NCBI GenBank assembly: GCA_022695795.1
Contig: MU404215.1
Location: 1 to 61,660 of the forward strand
Source of the DNA: Biscogniauxia marginata
Taxonomy: Eukaryota > Ascomycota > Sordariomycetes > Xylariales > Xylariaceae
Length of the DNA: 61,660 nt
Direction: 5' to 3'
The position numbers and the translations under genes are program-made. Of this stretch, positions 24,691-36,652 are shown in pieces. The notes beneath the pieces were generated by a model. The model worked only from the letters and a program-made list of their open reading frames with translations, was not told the origin of the DNA and did not search any database. How positions within the stretch are numbered: position 1 is the first letter of the stretch; each line of letters starts with the position of its first letter.

Positions 24691-27600
24691 AAGGCTTGCT
24701 AGGTATTGAGATCGTCGTCGTGGGTGACACTCCTACGTAGTAAAGTGGACTGTTTCTTGGAAATTTCACCCTCAACGGCCCGTCTCAGTATCACCATACA
24801 CTCGGAATAGGCGTTATCGGGATATTTGGCCGTTCGTGATGTGATTCAACGACGCAGACCCCTCTTTTGCTACCGGGGGGTTGAAGATTACCTTTTATTA
24901 TCGTGGCTGGAATTGCGGAGCGCACGCAGCACGTGAATTGTAGATAGAGGGTAACAACGAACGAGCGATCTTGCTAATAAGTTGCGTTCCTAGCGTTCCT
25001 ATGGGTGAGTGCCGAAATTATATTATGACCGAGTTGGTTGCAGCGAAAACGCAATTCAAGAATAAAAAGGGAAATAAACCCCCGAGAACCCCAAAGTCGC
25101 AACAATCCCGGTCGAGTCTTTCTCGCATGACCTAACCTAGATAGTGATGTGACGGCTTACCTTGGACTGTTGACCATAGAGAAGGGAAGAAATTTACTTG
25201 GCTGGTGAGATAGGTTAGATCCCTATGGGCGGGTTTTAGATAAGGGAAGCGTATAATCGCATGACGTTAAAATTGAGCCATCTGCGGACCGCTCGCGTAA
25301 TTTCCCTCTTTTTCTTTTTCTTTTTTTTCGTGTCGACGATTACCGTCTATCACCCGCTCGCACCCCCCGCCTCGTGGGGTTCGAATGTCTGCGCTCCATT
25401 CTTTTATGTATCTCCCCCCTGGTTCGGGAAGGGAAAAAAAAAAAGAAAACGAGATTCGATGAATCCAGGTCATCTCAGCGAGCCCACTCTTGTCACCCCT
25501 GCCCGGCATGTGTTGCGACATTACGCAGGTTGTACGCAACTATGTAGAGGCCGGTACCATGTGTGGTGCTACTAGCTACCTAAGGTAGTAAGTAGTATAG
25601 TATGTATGACCAGACGTACCGTAGCCCAGGAATGGGACTGACGGAGATTTGTTGTCTTGGGTCTCCCTCTTCTTTTCGTCAACCCCGGACTTCGGAAAAG
25701 GAACGGCAACAAACGTCACCCGGAAGGGGAGACGATGGATGGAAGGAAAGGGTTCGAGAACGCGGCGGCGATGGAGACAGAACCTAACTAAGTACCGTTC
25801 TAGTACATACCTGAAAAGATGTTCTTTAGTGTAAATGAGCTGTAATCGCCTCTGGGTTATACACGCTACTCTTAACATGCCCAAACCAGGATTAGTTAGA
25901 TGATGCTTTATTATTATTCAGTGTTAGGTGCTGCATTATCTCCGATGGCAGATGGGGACCTGGAACTAACAGACGTAGCGTGACTTCATAACGGAGGGAA
26001 ATGAGGCTCATTTTAATAGAACCCAGGTCCCATGTCGCATCGTCGTTTACCACGAGCTATAGGAAGGTAAGACGTAACGTGAATGACTCAAATCGCGTAG
26101 TTCACTATCTGTAGCTCAGATAAACGTGTCTATACAATACATCTGTAACTGTAAGGTATATGTTAGATCTGGACCTACCTAAGTGTAGAGTCACCACATA
26201 TATGCAACAAAGCACGGTTGTGTATGGGCATTTCAGACTGAAAGCAAGGTCATGTACCTTGTACTGTGGTATATTCACAGGTAGGTAGGAACAACTTCAT
26301 GTGATACTCACTTAGCTCAATTTGGTATGGGAGACCGCGCAGAGACGCGCTACCCGCTGCCAAGTGGACCAATGCTGTAGTTGGGTAGTGCATACTCCTA
26401 TGTACACCGCGATGTCTTCATGTCGGCTGGAACCTGCCGTGGTTGCATATGCGCTCTAAGTAGGTACCTAGTCTGTACGATATATGCATTAGCGCGTATG
26501 TGCCCCGCGTTAGCAAGGCCCACTTCGCCTCGATATCAGAGGTACGGGACAAAGCAGCCTCAAGCTTCTTGCCCGGTTGATGAATTTCCTTTTGGATATC
26601 GAAATCAGAATAAGGGGGATCCGGGTTGAAACCGCAGGAGGGTTGATTGCAGTGTAAGAGAATAGCGAAACTATGAGTGATCAAGGCGCGCCTAAATCCG
26701 TTCTGGTTTGGTAGTCGGACCCAGGTTTCATCAAATATGAATCCCACTTAATCTGTCCCTACCTACGTAATAATCAGTACATTTACCATGACCTTGAAGG
26801 CCAACCTATACATACTCGTAAGTAGACAACACGACGATCTTGGTCGTCGGAAATATGCAAAGGGTAGATCCGAGACTAACTCTTAATCTTCTGCAAGCTT
26901 CAGTACGGGTTGGGGATCTTCGGTCGGCAACCTCAAACCTCAAATAATCTACGTACCAGAATGTCAACTAATATCCTGTACTTCAAGGTTGTAAGTGTGC
27001 GGAAAGTTACAAAACGGTATAACCTCGAAACTTACCTAGCTTTTGATAATAAAGCAAAGTATGTGGGTCGTGCTCTCGGCATAGATTGGTCCTTGAGGCT
27101 TTTCGTTACCTCTCTTGATGTCTCGCATAAAAACAAGCATGTTAGATAAGAACCTTGATATGTACTACTTGGGACTGAGCCGCACTGTCTTGTCTTTCCT
27201 CGGCCCAATCTTTATCAATAAGATGCTGTATTCTCTGTAGAGCAGTGTACTCCGATGTCATTGAATTCCCGGGTTATGATAGCTGAATACCTGACTTAGG
27301 ATTTAGGTTGAACTGTTGTTTCTTTCGTTCAGCGGGTGAAATAGACAAGTCTCTCGGAAGTAGGCATAATATTTTCCCATATTGCCTCTTTAGACATGGC
27401 CATGTGTTCCACTAAGTCTGCTTCCGTTGCTGCATCTTTCTAGGATCTCCCTGAACTTGTGCTAAGTAAAGTGATCATAAGGTCGAGCCCGGGCCCTAGG
27501 GCACTAGCATCTCAAAGGGTAGGCTGCGCGACGACGAATTCTCGGTAGAGATACGAAATGGCGTCACCGTAGGATCCTATGTGCTTAAGATATATTGGAG

Positions 27601-29697
27601 TAAAGCAATGCGTCTTGAAAAACCCCTTGGCACTCGAGAACATCGACAATGTGTCTTGTTGATCTTGTGAAGACAAATCATTTCACTCGGGTTTCTCGTA
27701 TGCTGCGCGCGGAGGAAGAGGACGTTGTCAAGATATCAAAGTCATCAAGGAGATGAGATAATACCTATTTGAAATAGGAAGATCCGTGGGCCACCGTGAT
27801 GATGTAAACTCATAAGAATCGCGCCATTGTAGGGTGGGGAGGGATTCGATGATGGACCCTGTTGCTCTATATATACCACGCTGACGTCCAAATATCGAAC
27901 GAACCGGATGCACGCAACGATTGGCGCCAGTTGTTCCACGGATTGAGAGCGGCTATTCAGCTGAGAAGGCTTTTCGCTTGTAGTGTATAGTCATGATGTG
28001 AATGCATATCTGCGTTATGTATGGAAAGGTTGCTTAGCGGTGGCCTAGACTGCTTACATCTGGGAACGGCACAGGATTACCAAGGTAAGCATACAACTTC
28101 GGAGATAGTGAGGAAGTGGACGGGAACAACAAGACTTGTGACCCGGGCGGGGTGATGTATAATATCAGTTTATAGAAATTTGGTCCGCTTCTTTGTAAGA
28201 GAGAAAAGAGTTTCCGTTTACTCGCAGACCTATGATATATGTATGTCTGGTATGTGAGCAGCTAGAGTACATAATACTTAGTACCCGGTATAAGTATATG
28301 ACCACCCACATACATACATATTCACCTCGGGTGTTGTATATATCTGTTTGAGGTCTCATCCTTTGTTCAACTGAGGGGAAACCTTCTGCTGGAGATGATG
28401 TGGAAAGCAAAAAGTGAGAGCAAAACCTAGGCAATGACATCATACTCCGGCCTTCTTCATGCGCCGTCGACTTACAGCATCATCGGAATGGCCGTCTGTG
28501 CACTTGGTAGAGAGATATCATTTGTGTCTACCTAAAATAATAGGGCACCTATAAATCTGGACTCGTATATACGTACTTGAACATAGGTATAAACCTGCAT
28601 TAAGACTCAAACCGGCTAGACTAAGCCTACCCGGGCTGGTTTACATTACATGTGAGTGGGACGTAAATGTACTGTAATGTACATGACATACCACATCGAG
28701 GTACGTACCACTTCAAGGTGAGGTGGAGCAGCCAATGAATTGCTGTTAGTGCCCATAGCTAAATAATATGGAATCCTAAGCATATAAAGTTAGCTTCTCC
28801 ATCCGAACCGCTCCCCCCACCCTCTAGCGGCTACATGGTTGGCTAGTGGCCACTGCTCCAATGTTTCCGGGCCTCCTTTCATCGACTGAACAAGGCCCTG
28901 AGCAACCGTGCAGCAGCAGAGTCTTTGATATCAGTCAATTCGCCGCTAACCAGAAAGGAGCCCAGGCCGAAAATCTGCCCCCTTCTCAGAAGGAGCGCCA
29001 ATGAAGGGCAACCGACTGCTAATCGACCTCCCATCTTACTAACCTTGCCTGCTCTTCTTCTTCTCGACCTGACCAAAGGCCGTCACCAATTCCAACCCTT
29101 CCTCCATCCCATCCCATCCATCCATCTTTTTTTTTTCTCCTGTTCCCCATTTTTCAATCCTCTCTTTTTCTCTAATTTCATTCTCCTTTCGAGACCCTGC
29201 AGGCTATTTGCATTTGCGACGGCCCTAACCCAGTCACCGACTGCCTATAGCAGCGACCGCGCCAGCACCAGCACCAGCACCAGCACCAGCCGCAGCTCTC
29301 TTCCGCCCTTCTCTTCTCCTGTTCTTGCGAATAAGGACCTGAGGCGAACCGCTCGAAGATCGCAATACTGCACAGTCTGCACAAAGTCGGTACCCTCTCC
29401 ACAAATCCTCGAACTAGTTGATCCCTGGCACCGAGTCCGTAACAACAACTAAACCCAAAACCACACAATCACTCATTCACCTTCACCCCTTTGCGTATCC
29501 GTTGATCTTGTTTTTTTTCTTCCTCTATCCGCCGTTGTGCGCTGCACGTTTCCCTCCGACCGCAAGAGCCCGCCAATTAGTCCCATTCCAGGCGCAAACT
29601 CGTGTCTGCATCGCCGCCTCTTTCGCAGCCCTGGGAAATACATTGCCGCTCCAGTAATTGAAGTCGTCGACACTTTGTTGTCACCAGCACAGATACA
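24691..29697. other. 5-kb stretch without a recognised gene
   Basis: Mixed composition (about 45% GC), many stops, and only short frames that look like chance. No domain, tRNA or transposon end was recognised. The last 800 bp (about 28.9-29.7 kb) is pyrimidine-rich on the plus strand and is probably promoter and 5' UTR of the ras gene. Confidence 0.5.
29262..29290. repeat. CCAGCA hexanucleotide repeat
   Basis: Nearly five CCAGCA units in the presumed promoter or 5' leader of the ras gene. Confidence 0.8.
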
Positions 29698-30591
29698 ATG
29701 GCGTCAAAGGTATGTTATAGAGCCCGCTATCTGGCGCGTCTGCCCGACCGGCGTATTCTATTTCGCGTCTACGTCCCAGCCACTCACACTCTGTCGGCTG
29801 CTAGTTTCTACGAGAATATAAGGTGGTGGTCGTCGGTGGAGGTGGTGTCGGCAAGTCCTGCTTGACCATCCAGATGACACAGGATCATTTCATCGACGAG
29901 TACGATCCTACAATCGAAGGTACGTCGACCGTATAACTGCTCGCGCTCCGACGCGAATACGATGAGCGCCGCGACGAATGCGAAGCTGACCTCTATCCCT
30001 TTTCTATAGATTCCTATCGTAAACAATGTGTTGTCGATGATGAATTCGCCCTCTTAGACGTCCTCGACACTGCCGGCCAAGAAGAATATGCGGCTATGCG
30101 AGAGCAGTACATGGTTAATGGCGAAGGTTTCATGCTTGTCTTCTCAATAACTTCTCAAGAAAGCCTCGATGAGATCCATGCCCTGCACAGACAAATTTTG
30201 AGAGTCAAGGGAAAGCAGGAAGGAGAACACTTCCCGGTAGTATTGGTGGGCAACAAGTGCGATCTTGAGCATGAGCGCGCCGTTACGAGAGAAAGTAATC
30301 AAACGTCGCAACCCAAACCTAATCAAGATCTTAGACTGACATGATATCCCAGAGGCCGAGAGGAGTGCCGCCGAGTTCAAGTGCCCGTATATTGAAACAT
30401 CAGCAAAGTCCCGCATCAATGTAGAGGAAGCCTTCTTTGATGTCGTCCGCGAAATTCGAAACTACGACCGGAACCTAGGAGGGCTATCATCGAACGGCGG
30501 CAGGAATGGTGGTGCTAGCGGTCCCGACAAGATGGAAATCTCTGATGGAGAGGCAGAGGCGGGTTGCTGCTCCAAGTGCGTTATTCTATAA
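29698..30591 (+). CDS. ras-1: Ras-family small GTPase (ras-1 type)
   Basis: Predicted as join(29698..29709,29805..29919,30010..30294,30353..30591), 216 aa. The first coding exon is only 12 nt (MASK). Exon 2 opens [20 protein letters not shown], matching the N-terminus of Neurospora-type ras-1. G boxes: P-loop GGGGVGKS 15-22 (Gly at the positions of human G12 and G13), switch I YDPTIEDSY 37-45, DTAGQEEY 62-69, NKCDL 124-128, ETSAK 152-156. The C-terminus CCSKCVIL has a farnesylation box (CVIL) and two upstream Cys (209, 210) suited to palmitoylation, so it should act at the plasma membrane as a signalling switch for growth and morphogenesis. Compared with remembered ras-1 it has a slightly longer loop (KGKQEGEHF) and some divergence in switch II neighbours ([11 protein letters not shown]). 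The gene symbol is by similarity, not proven orthology. Confidence 0.9.
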
Positions 30592-32118
30592 GTCGGACCG
30601 GCCCTTCCCGCGAGACAATCGAATCGACCGCGATAGGAGGGGTGTAGGTGTAGGTGTGTGTGAAAGCAAGTGTGCGTGTATCTATCTGGAATACCTGCAC
30701 AACGGGCGACATCGGTGGCTCTCCGAGACGTATATACTGGTTGAGCCAAGGTACAAGTTGCATGGGATTGGGAGCCGGGGGGGTCTTCTTGTCAGCTCAT
30801 CTTGGAACCAGCAGCCAGCAGCATTCAAAAGCAAAAAGGGGGCAGAGGATAAACGATGACGAGTAGCCGTGTGTTACGACGTGAAGGAATAGCGTTGCCA
30901 ACACGGCTACTAAATTATAGTGAGACTACAGAATGGTTTGTTGGAACCGCCATGGGCCGAAAGCACCCGGAGACAACGTGGATATCCATCTCCCAGCTGG
31001 TCCTTTCATACCTTGTTATAATGTTTCTTTTTTTTTTTATTTGTCTTCCAGTTTTTCTAGTGGTTCACTCTCATAGATTCACCATTGCCAACTAAGATCA
31101 CGGAAGATTTCCAACTTGACCCCAAAATGCAAATGTGCAGTGTTGGGCCTCGGTTTCAGATATATGCTGTAGTCAGTCTCTTACCTGGTTGTTAGGTATC
31201 AACTATGTAAGTAGATATGCCCCTTGTGTGAAAATTGTATTTGAAATCGGTAGCTGACGGGAAATTGATGCTTGTTTCGACTGGATAGCGATATTTCCTA
31301 TATTCGGTCACGAGTTATTGTCACGACACGGACCGTTTGGGCTGTGCATCAGCGGCGTTGTTACGCGAAGACATCACTCTAGGTACATCAACAGTGGTCT
31401 GTTTTTACATACGAAAATGTCTTTGTTCCTGACCAGCGCTGTGCCCATGCTCTCTTCATTGCCTTGGGCCTTTGCTAAAACGACTGGGCGCCCTTTTGGT
31501 CTTGAAGAGCTCCTGACAGGCATTCTTAGATACAGAAGTTCACATGGTTTATGGCGAGTATTCGTTTTACAGCATGGCTGGATGAATACCTACTAATGCC
31601 CTCGAGCTAACCCAGAACAAAAAAGGAACTGACAGAAACTATAGCATTGTTGAATATGTGTCGTCTAAGGGTTATAAAAGAATCGTTTAAACCTAGCCTA
31701 CAGGTTTCCTTGTCCCGTGGTCTCGAAACACATCGACCGATACTTGAATTCGCTCGACATAAAGAAACCGCTGATATAATCTATATGGCTGATGGTTGTT
31801 GTTTGGTTCGATCGGTATACAGAACAACTGCATTGTTCGATGTCCGTCGTGTTTATATGTGGACATTACTCCTATATATACGCACACATCCTTTCGCTAT
31901 CACGCAAAAGATTTCTTCATGATAACAAGCAGAAAGCTCTAGTGAACGCATTTTTATACAGAGAATCCAGACCATACAGACGCCTCCAGTGCGATATCTC
32001 ACTAGAGCTCCTTTTATTTTATTTTTTATCGACTTTCAAGATTTCACGAGTCTTTTTTTGACTCCCTCCCCTGTTTAGTAAGTCCGAAGACCAATCCGCA
32101 ATTCACGAAGACTCCAAT
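30592..32118. other. Intergenic region between ras and the Cys-rich gene
   Basis: Begins with ras 3' flank (GTGTAGGTGTAGG repeats near 30640) and ends with the upstream region of the gene at 32119. Open frames here are short, low in coding signal, and match nothing I recognise. Confidence 0.45.
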
Positions 32119-35100
32119 ATGTCTTTGCCAGTGCCAGCTGATGCCTACGGGGCGGAAGACCCGCCCGATAGGACCCCGAACTACCCGGGTTATGACAGGC
32201 AGTCCACCTGGTTTTACTTCAGCACCGAGTCGACGCCCTACAAGTTCCAGCAGTGGCGGGCACGCTACTTCCACCCCACCGACCATAGATGTGACCGTTG
32301 TTACGTCAACCTCGTCCCCTGCTCGGGCCCCGGCAACTGCGAGGAGTGCAAAGGTCTCCACCTGCCCTGTGTCGTCACGACGCACATCCCCGGCGTGCCT
32401 ATGACGCCTGGCGCTCTGCAGTCCGCTGCGGCTCAACCGCCGTTCGGGTCTTATAGTTACCCGGATCCTATGGACTTCGCTCAGGCCGGCGATGCCCCCA
32501 TATTCTCGGGCTTCGATTCCTCCCTGCTCCCGGGCTCTGATCCTTCCGGGCCGTCCGCCAACGGCGAGCAGGCCGGTAATTTTCCGGGGCTGGGCCCTAA
32601 TCCTTTCGGTTCTATAGATCTGGGTCCCAATCCCTTCGGACCCATAGATCCGGGTCCTAATCCATTCGGTTCTATAGATCCGAGTCTTGACCCCCTCGGC
32701 TCCCTAGGTCCGGGCCCTAATCCTTTCGACAACAACCAGCCCGCTGATCCCTCTTCAGGGCCGGGCCCGGCTGGCACCCCGGCACTCCCTGTTGGACCTG
32801 GCGGTTCGTCCAATTTTCCGGGCTCAAGTCCACAAGGTGCTGGGGTAGGGCCAAGTGGTTCAGGACCAAGTGGTTCAGGCCCAGGGGTTCCAGCAGCTGC
32901 TATATGGAAAAAGAAAGCCTTTACCGCTAAGTGCAGGGGATGTACACGCGCGCACTACACTAACTGTAATTGCGAAGGACTGGCGCCGCCGGGCCTTGGT
33001 TGTACGAACTGTAGGAAGCGTGACTTGGTGTGCATTTCAGCAAACCGGGTTTTCCAACCTAGGCCCGACGGCTTAATTCCACCCATGTGTTGCGACCAAT
33101 GCTTGCTTGTGGGCATCAAGTCCTGCTCCTGGCGGAGCAGGTCTGGCGATTGGAAATTGCCTTGCATGAAGTGTATTAGGATGGGTCGTTCTTGTACATA
33201 CCGCGGAATCGAGCCCGCCAAACTAATCGAAGGCGAACACACGCACCTCAGCCTCACGCAAACATTACCCCCGAATGCTGAACGTGAGAAAAACCTTCAA
33301 GAGTCCACATCGAACCCCAGGCGGCTGTATTACCCAGGGGGTGAATGGGTTTGGGATCCAGCCAAGGAAGGAGGACTATCCGGCCCCAAACGACGAAGTT
33401 TCAGGAAGTGTGATCTTTGCCTTAACGTCTTCCATAATGGAAGATCCGATCCGATGTGCAACGCAGGAGATGGACAGGGGTGTGCGCGATGTCGACGATG
33501 GGGGGTTATTTGTCGAGTAGACAACATTATACTACGGCCCCGAGAAGGCGCCAAATCGGCCAAGAAAATTATGTTCACGATATGTAGACCCTGTCAAGTA
33601 AATGATCGCCGCTGCGACCGCCAGAGACCCTGTATAGAATGTGTCAATCACAATGTTTCGGAAGCAGAATGCCTTGGTCAAAACACGAAGATTCGTGGTT
33701 GTTTTCGCTATAACACGGTTCCTGGCGTCGACATGCCCGCGTATTTTATAGCATGCGGTTATGGGCCAACTGGCCTATACGACAACAATAATGATTGGAA
33801 ATACGAGATGCCGGATGACTATCATCTCCAATACATAGCGCGTCTACCGCCGCAGCAGCAGCAACAGCTACTTGTGGGCGGCCCTCAACAACCGGGACCA
33901 CAGGCAGGCAGTGGACAAAATCCGAACCTTGGGGCTGGTCCTCAGGTGAACACTGGGCAAAACCAGAACGTTAATGATGGTGATACTCCCATGGGAGGTA
34001 CAGAAGGTAGCCCTCCGGCGGGCGGCCCAGGAGGTAACCCTCCGGCGGGTGGCCCGGGAGGTAGTCTTCCTGCAGACGGTCCAGGAGCGAGCCCAAACGC
34101 GAATTTGAAACCCGCAGGCCTTATACCTGAGGATGAACCGGTGGCCTATCAACAGTTACTAAATTATATGTTGATTACCAACAGGGATATATTTTTGCGA
34201 TTAACGCTTCAGGGTGGCTTAGATGGCCCCCTCAGAGCTGGTTACGAGGACGTATGGACCGTAGCGAAGTTCATCGCAGAGAATGAAGCATCGTTCGACC
34301 TGGGGAAAACACGAAGCGATCTGCGGCACGATATAGACCACCACATTCCGGTCGAGAATAGCGCTGCGTGCCAACTTGTCCGCACACAGTTCAACGCCTG
34401 CAGGACGGTGCAGGCGGCCACCCACGTCGCTTTGCCCAACAACTTTAACCAGGCCGCAATCCAGCAGTTCAACCCGGGCTTCGCTCCGATACTGAACTCC
34501 TCCAGTTTGCCAATCACACAGCCGCCCTCGCCGGGCCCGCTGCAACCTTTCTTCCATATTGCGCCCCACAGTATGTACCAGCATCCTTTCCCGTGGGACC
34601 CCAACCCGCGGGCTGCGCCAATTCTGCGCACCATTCCCTCGCAACCCCCTCAGAAGTTTGTGCCTACTCTGAAGTGCAACGCGATGACAGGCCGATATAG
34701 CAGCGACGGCGGCGGTGCCGACGCCTGCGGAAATATAACCGACATGCAGTGCATAGACACCACGCACGGGGGGGGGGACGGGTCGCATATCTGCGAGGAG
34801 TGCAACCAGGAGAACCTGAAGGACTTCGTCTCCATGTTCGGCCAGGTGGCGATGCGCCTCCGGCTCTACGCGTGCGCCGGGTGCGCGCAGGACAGGGCCC
34901 GCGACCCCTGGACGTACGCCGACTCGGGCCACCGCGTGTGGGGCCTCCCGCCCTTCCACAAGAACGCGGACGACCCCAAGACGCCCGTGGTCAAGGTCCG
35001 CGCCCCGCCCGGCTACGACGAGTCCCACCTGACGGCGGGGGGCTTCATGGGCGCGCCGCTGCCGGTCACGGGGTGCTCCTGCGCGACGAAGCTGTGCGCC

Positions 35101-35712
35101 CGGCCCGTCTGCAAGCCCCACCGGCTGAAGTACCTGCTCCAGATGGACCAGATGGCGGACGTGATGGACAAGTTCATCCGGGGCTCCTGGAACGGGCGCA
35201 TGTGCTTCATCTGCCAGAAGCAGCCCGGCGTCGACCACTACGACTTCAAGGGGCCCAGCGGGGGCACCGACTCCTTCGTCTGGGGCTGTATGTCCTGCGG
35301 CGACGTCGTGGCTACCGGCCCGGCCGGCCGAGGCATACTTCCCGGCGGGGGAGCCTGGGGTTTCCCGGAGCCTGAGCCCAGCCCTCCTAATGAGACCGCG
35401 GATAATGCGGCTCCTAACACGGAACCTGGGGAGTCTATGTGGGGATTGGAGGGAATTGACGTTGATACAGGTCTCATTGATCCAGGTCTCACTGATCCGG
35501 CTCTTAATGATCAAGGTCTGTTTGATCAAGGTCCGATTGATCAAGGTATGATTGACCAAGGTCCCAATGATCCAGGTTCCAATGACCCAGGTTTCTATGA
35601 TCCAGGTCTTAATGATCCAGATCATCAAGGTTTCATTGATCCAGCGCTTCTCCAAATGTTTGGAATTGCACCCCCCTCGGACTTAAGCTTCCCGAATCCA
35701 CCCCCCGAGTAG
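32119..35712 (+). CDS. 1197-aa protein with five Zn2Cys6-type clusters and low-complexity linkers
   Basis: Single uninterrupted frame from ATG to TAG. Five Cys clusters fit the fungal binuclear zinc pattern C-x2-C...C...C-x2-C...C: residues 58-84 (x2,x6,x5,x2,x6, canonical), 272-305, 325-359, 431-465 and 489-518. Fungal transcription factors normally have one. Linkers are low-complexity: four GPNPFG-type repeats at about 159-203, Gly/Pro/Ser-rich 210-260, a Gln run near 577 and Gly-Pro repeats near 630-665. A second Cys-rich area (about 870-1080) contains ICEECN, CAGC, CSC...LCARPVC, CFIC and CMSC pairs, typical of zinc ribbons. The C-terminus carries about eleven IDPGL/NDQGP-type pentapeptides. 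No fungal_trans middle domain was recognised. DNA binding is plausible for the first cluster only; the overall function is unknown. The lack of introns over 3.6 kb is unusual here. Confidence 0.85.
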   Translation: MSLPVPADAYGAEDPPDRTPNYPGYDRQSTWFYFSTESTPYKFQQWRARYFHPTDHRCDRCYVNLVPCSGPGNCEECKGLHLPCVVTTHIPGVPMTPGALQSAAAQPPFGSYSYPDPMDFAQAGDAPIFSGFDSSLLPGSDPSGPSANGEQAGNFPGLGPNPFGSIDLGPNPFGPIDPGPNPFGSIDPSLDPLGSLGPGPNPFDNNQPADPSSGPGPAGTPALPVGPGGSSNFPGSSPQGAGVGPSGSGPSGSGPGVPAAAIWKKKAFTAKCRGCTRAHYTNCNCEGLAPPGLGCTNCRKRDLVCISANRVFQPRPDGLIPPMCCDQCLLVGIKSCSWRSRSGDWKLPCMKCIRMGRSCTYRGIEPAKLIEGEHTHLSLTQTLPPNAEREKNLQESTSNPRRLYYPGGEWVWDPAKEGGLSGPKRRSFRKCDLCLNVFHNGRSDPMCNAGDGQGCARCRRWGVICRVDNIILRPREGAKSAKKIMFTICRPCQVNDRRCDRQRPCIECVNHNVSEAECLGQNTKIRGCFRYNTVPGVDMPAYFIACGYGPTGLYDNNNDWKYEMPDDYHLQYIARLPPQQQQQLLVGGPQQPGPQAGSGQNPNLGAGPQVNTGQNQNVNDGDTPMGGTEGSPPAGGPGGNPPAGGPGGSLPADGPGASPNANLKPAGLIPEDEPVAYQQLLNYMLITNRDIFLRLTLQGGLDGPLRAGYEDVWTVAKFIAENEASFDLGKTRSDLRHDIDHHIPVENSAACQLVRTQFNACRTVQAATHVALPNNFNQAAIQQFNPGFAPILNSSSLPITQPPSPGPLQPFFHIAPHSMYQHPFPWDPNPRAAPILRTIPSQPPQKFVPTLKCNAMTGRYSSDGGGADACGNITDMQCIDTTHGGGDGSHICEECNQENLKDFVSMFGQVAMRLRLYACAGCAQDRARDPWTYADSGHRVWGLPPFHKNADDPKTPVVKVRAPPGYDESHLTAGGFMGAPLPVTGCSCATKLCARPVCKPHRLKYLLQMDQMADVMDKFIRGSWNGRMCFICQKQPGVDHYDFKGPSGGTDSFVWGCMSCGDVVATGPAGRGILPGGGAWGFPEPEPSPPNETADNAAPNTEPGESMWGLEGIDVDTGLIDPGLTDPALNDQGLFDQGPIDQGMIDQGPNDPGSNDPGFYDPGLNDPDHQGFIDPALLQMFGIAPPSDLSFPNPPPE

Positions 35713-36652
35713 AGTTTTGCAGGGATCTTGAAATAAGAGAGGCAGGTAAGTTGATCTCCCGTATATCTAACAGCCCATCGCAGTTAGAGGCGAGTATCTC
35801 GTCTTCGCTCGTCAAGAGAAGAGAAGGTAAGTGAGTCACCACTGCACAGTGATGATGACTCTGGTATTGTTATAACGATGTATGATTTCTATGTAATTAA
35901 TTATATTGAGGGAAAAGGTAAGGCTAATCATGATTTTTGTAATTCTTTATTTTTTTTATTTTTTTTTACGCATTTTACGCATTAGTTGAAAGACTTCATG
36001 GTGGGTTTTATTTATATTGTTTAAAAATGCATTTTTAAAAACTCTTTTTAATCTTTCTTAATCCCTTTAATGTTCTAGGCACTGCTTTGTATGTAAATTC
36101 TTATAAAGACGTTAATCAAGGTTCTAGTGAGATGAATGCCAAGTATCTGAACCTGGCAATGGTCTTAATTGATATATCAAATATAATGTAGTATAGCAAT
36201 CTTATAGTGGAAACAGGTACTTCTGTTTAAACAAGTTATTTAGCTCGACAACTACTTCAGCTATTCACCGCTTTATTGGGTCCTCATTAGATTATATAAT
36301 TTCCAAGGGCGGGAACTATTTAATGTCTTTGGTATTCTAACTTGTGACTTAACATATATCATTATGTAGACCTTACAATTGTGTAGAAACGAAGCTGTTG
36401 CGCGAAGAACTAGGCCCACTCCCTTTGTTCCCATCTAGGGTTGTACCTCTGGTTCCCTTCACAACTTCCAGCTTTGACTAGCACAAGCCACGATAATTGA
36501 ACGGCGAGAGAGATTCCTTGATTTTCTGACAACGTGTACGACTAAGCCTGATTGACATCACACTTTCTCGATAAGTACAAGTCCCGCCCCTTTCCCTACC
36601 TTCCATCGTGCGCCCAATGGGAGCCTTGCACGAATAGACCTATTCGAGGTAG
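35713..36652. other. Convergent intergenic region
   Basis: AT-rich 3' flank (T-runs near 35948-35967) between the Cys-rich gene and the NmrA-like gene. No supported gene. Confidence 0.5.

Noticed and set aside
25360..25400. GGGGTTCGAATG resembling a tRNA B box
   Set aside because: No A box at proper spacing and no cloverleaf could be drawn around it.
34219..35655. 478-aa minus-strand frame opposite the multi-zinc gene
   Set aside because: It is antisense to a well-supported coding frame with GC-rich third positions, and its residues (Arg/Val/Ala-rich) are the usual shadow of such a frame.
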